Source of the DNA: Flagellimonas aequoris
GTDB lineage: Bacteria > Bacteroidota > Bacteroidia > Flavobacteriales > Flavobacteriaceae
DNA: 64,000 nt
Reading direction: 5' to 3'
Assembly (NCBI RefSeq): GCF_003584165.1
Contig: NZ_QXFJ01000010.1
Coordinates: 59,418 to 123,417 of the forward strand
Of the stretch, positions 62,374-64,000 are shown one piece after another; within the stretch, counting starts at the first letter, position 1, and every line of letters begins with the position of its first letter. Below the pieces are notes generated by a model. The model was not told the origin of the DNA. It made no database searches and saw only the letters and a program-made list of their open reading frames with translations. Position numbers and translations under genes: made by a program.

Positions 62374-62493
62374 TTGGGTTCAACCAGCAAAAAGAAAGAA
62401 AAGGATTACAAAATAAGATTCATGTCAATTCCTATGCCCTATCCGTCAAACCATAGGGAGCATCGGTAAGTTTAGAGCCAGATTACCTGGAAA

Positions 62494-62584
62494 CGCCGGA
62501 CATAGTATACCACCTTCGCCGGACCAAAGTGAGCATAGCTGGCCGGTGAAAGTGAGCCACCCGCGCCGGACGAAAGTGAGCCAC
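62494..62584. repeat. Four tandem 23-nt end repeats of the IS21 element
   Basis: Copies begin at 62494, 62517, 62540 and 62564 with the core CGCCGGAC.AAAGTGAGCCA. The first is most diverged (CATAGTATACC). IS21-family ends carry such multiple repeats for transposase binding. Confidence 0.8.
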
Positions 62585-62616
62585 TTTTGGACCTGATCTG
62601 TCTGTAATGTGCCAAA

Positions 62617-62640
62617 GGTCTTTTTTTGTGAAAAAGGACC
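62617..62640 (+). promoter_or_regulatory. Hairpin ending at the istA start codon
   Basis: GGTCTTTTTT (62617-62626) pairs with AAAAAGGACC (62631-62640) with one G-T wobble across TGTG, and the ATG follows directly at 62641. The structure would hide the ribosome site of istA in read-through RNA. Confidence 0.6.
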
Positions 62641-64000
62641 ATGGCGAACAAGCAGATAGACATGCGAAAAATAAAAAGGATATTCAAGCTCTACACCTCG
62701 GGTGTGAGCAAGCGGCGGATAAGCCAGCAGTTGGGCATCTCCCGCAATACAGTGGCCAAGTACATCGATTTCTTCAAGCGTTACCGTCTGACGGCCTATG
62801 AGGTTGAGAAGATGACCCTGGAGGAACTGCACGGCCTCTTCAAGGCCGACCAAAGGCCGAAGAGCCCAAAACTGGTCGAGCTACAGCGGTACTTTCCCTA
62901 CTTTGACAAGGAAATAAGAAAGACCGGGGTGACCCGACAGTTGCTCTGGGAGGAATATTATGCCAAGCATCCCGATGGGTTCAGGCTCTCACAGTTCAAG
63001 TACTGGTACGCCGAATGGCAAAAGGAGACCTCCCCCGTGATGCGGATGGAGCACAAGGCCGGCGACAAGCTTTTCATCGATTTTACGGGCAAGAAGCTCA
63101 CCATTGTCGACAGGGACACCGGGGAGCTAAAGGAACTGGAAGTGTTCGTGTGCATATTGGGCAGCAGCCAGTATACCTACGTGGAGGCATGTGCCAGCCA
63201 GAAGCTCGAGGACTTCATCCGCTGCACCGAGAACGCACTGTGGTTCTACGGCGGTGTGCCGAGGGCACTGGTGCCCGACAACCTTAAGTCGGCCGTTACC
63301 AAGAGCAGCCGCTATGAACCAAAGGTCAACGAGGTGTTTGCCGACTTTGCCGAGCATTACGAAACGGCTGTCCTTCCCACGCGCACCTACAGGCCAAGGG
63401 ACAAGGCCATAGTGGAGAACGCCGTGCGCATCATCTACACAAGGGTGTTCGCGCCCTTACGGAACGAGACCTTCCACAGTGTGGCCGATATCAACACCGC
63501 GATCCGGGAACTGTTGGAAAAGCACAACGACATGTCCTTCAGGGGAAGGGAATACTCCCGACGTTCACTGTTCCTCGAGGTGGAAAGCCGGGAACTGATG
63601 CCCCTGCCCGAAAAACGCTATGAGATAAAACGGTACGCCCAGGCCACCGTGCACAAGAACAGCCATATCTACCTTGGCAGGGACAAGCACTATTACAGCG
63701 TACACTACAGGCATATCGGCAAACAGGTAAAGCTTGTCTATACCGACAGTATGGTCGAGGTCTACCATAAACATGAAAGGCTGGCCGTGCACCGAAGAAA
63801 CAGGAAACGTTACGGCTATACCACTTTGGCCGAGCACATGCCCTCCCACCACCGCTTCGTCAGCGAATGGAGCAGTGAAAGGTTCATTGCCTGGGCCGGA
63901 AACATAGGGGAAAGCTGCCAAGGCTACATCATGGCCATATTGGACAAGAAGCAGCATCCCGAACAATCCTATAAATCCTGTCTTGGCGTACTGCACCTTG
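62641..64000 (+). CDS. istA: IS21-family transposase IstA (3' truncated by window end)
   Basis: DDE transposase of the IS21 family. 453 codons are open from the ATG at 62641 to the window end. An N-terminal helix-turn-helix ('YTSGVSKRRISQQLGISRNT', about 18-40) is followed by the DDE catalytic domain: D147 in 'KLFIDFTGKK', D213 in 'ALVPDNLKSAV', E259 in 'PRDKAIVENAVR'. The downstream part includes 'YEIKRYAQATVHKNSHIYL'. The partner ATPase IstB should lie beyond the window. The gene has no frameshift or stop in the part seen, so the element may be active. Confidence 0.95.
   Translation, partial: MANKQIDMRKIKRIFKLYTSGVSKRRISQQLGISRNTVAKYIDFFKRYRLTAYEVEKMTLEELHGLFKADQRPKSPKLVELQRYFPYFDKEIRKTGVTRQLLWEEYYAKHPDGFRLSQFKYWYAEWQKETSPVMRMEHKAGDKLFIDFTGKKLTIVDRDTGELKELEVFVCILGSSQYTYVEACASQKLEDFIRCTENALWFYGGVPRALVPDNLKSAVTKSSRYEPKVNEVFADFAEHYETAVLPTRTYRPRDKAIVENAVRIIYTRVFAPLRNETFHSVADINTAIRELLEKHNDMSFRGREYSRRSLFLEVESRELMPLPEKRYEIKRYAQATVHKNSHIYLGRDKHYYSVHYRHIGKQVKLVYTDSMVEVYHKHERLAVHRRNRKRYGYTTLAEHMPSHHRFVSEWSSERFIAWAGNIGESCQGYIMAILDKKQHPEQSYKSCLGVLHL

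Larger units (their letters stand above)
62480..64000 (+). mobile_element. IS21-family insertion sequence, left part
   Basis: Left end repeats (62494-62584), a start-sealing hairpin (62617-62640) and istA (from 62641) form an IS21-type element that continues past the window. Exact left boundary is not found; it is between about 62425 and 62494. The sequence between the terminator at 62373 and the repeats holds nothing else I recognise. Codon use is visibly more G+C-rich than the neighbours. Confidence 0.85.

Overview
The window reads as chromosomal DNA of a Bacteroidota member of the family Flavobacteriaceae, probably a marine one. The signs are a type IX secretion (T9SS) C-terminal sorting domain, DUF2480 and DUF3078 proteins, SusE-like and BNR-type secreted proteins, weak Shine-Dalgarno sites, TAnnTTTG-type promoter boxes and flavobacterial interspersed repeats. 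A genus near Muricauda/Allomuricauda is possible but not proven. I see no rRNA, tRNA or CRISPR array.

Layout. 1-4.7 kb: the end of a SUF Fe-S assembly operon (sufC partial, sufD, sufS, sufE, a DUF59 gene, DUF2480), with small palindromic repeats in two of its gaps. 4.9-8.1 kb: two paralogous lipoproteins, each ending in seven WKNG repeats (probably seven-bladed propellers). 8.3-16.9 kb: DUF3078 protein, HflX GTPase, M14 carboxypeptidase, an endo/exonuclease/phosphatase protein and a T9SS-secreted subtilase. 17.2-27.9 kb: a tightly packed 12-gene minus-strand operon, hemA-C-D-E-(DUF6973)-hemF-phzF-hemB-serine hydrolase-CorC-like-ogt-exonuclease. Divergent from it are an AraC-type regulator and a ThuA protein, then DUF1460, MscS, hemH, a DUF3050 protein, a MATE exporter, a lactonase, a zinc-ribbon membrane protein and an SPFH-GYF protein.

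39.0-47.2 kb: a type I restriction-modification operon, hsdM-orf-hsdS-higB-higA/ImmA-hsdR, with a toxin-antitoxin pair nested inside. This is the most unusual region. hsdR contains an in-frame 466-bp palindromic cassette with inverted ends that encodes a DUF559 (PD-(D/E)XK-like) nuclease domain. hsdM contains two in-frame 41-nt copies of the cassette terminus. hsdS has a different short palindromic in-frame insert. The result looks like a family of intragenic mobile elements that are tolerated as protein segments.

47.3-62.3 kb: P1 (DmpA) peptidase, a DUF4440-like protein, Gfo/Idh/MocA and DUF1080 sugar-metabolism proteins, two large tandem VPS10/BNR-type secreted proteins, HemJ, an NtrY-like histidine kinase, enoyl-CoA hydratase and an unrecognised secreted protein. 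62.4-64.0 kb: the left end and most of istA of an IS21-family insertion sequence, running off the window. It has four 23-nt end repeats and a hairpin ending exactly at the istA start codon.

Together, SUF plus hemA/B/C/D/E/F/H/J supply most of Fe-S and heme synthesis. A perfect palindrome upstream of the AraC gene is a candidate operator for heme control.
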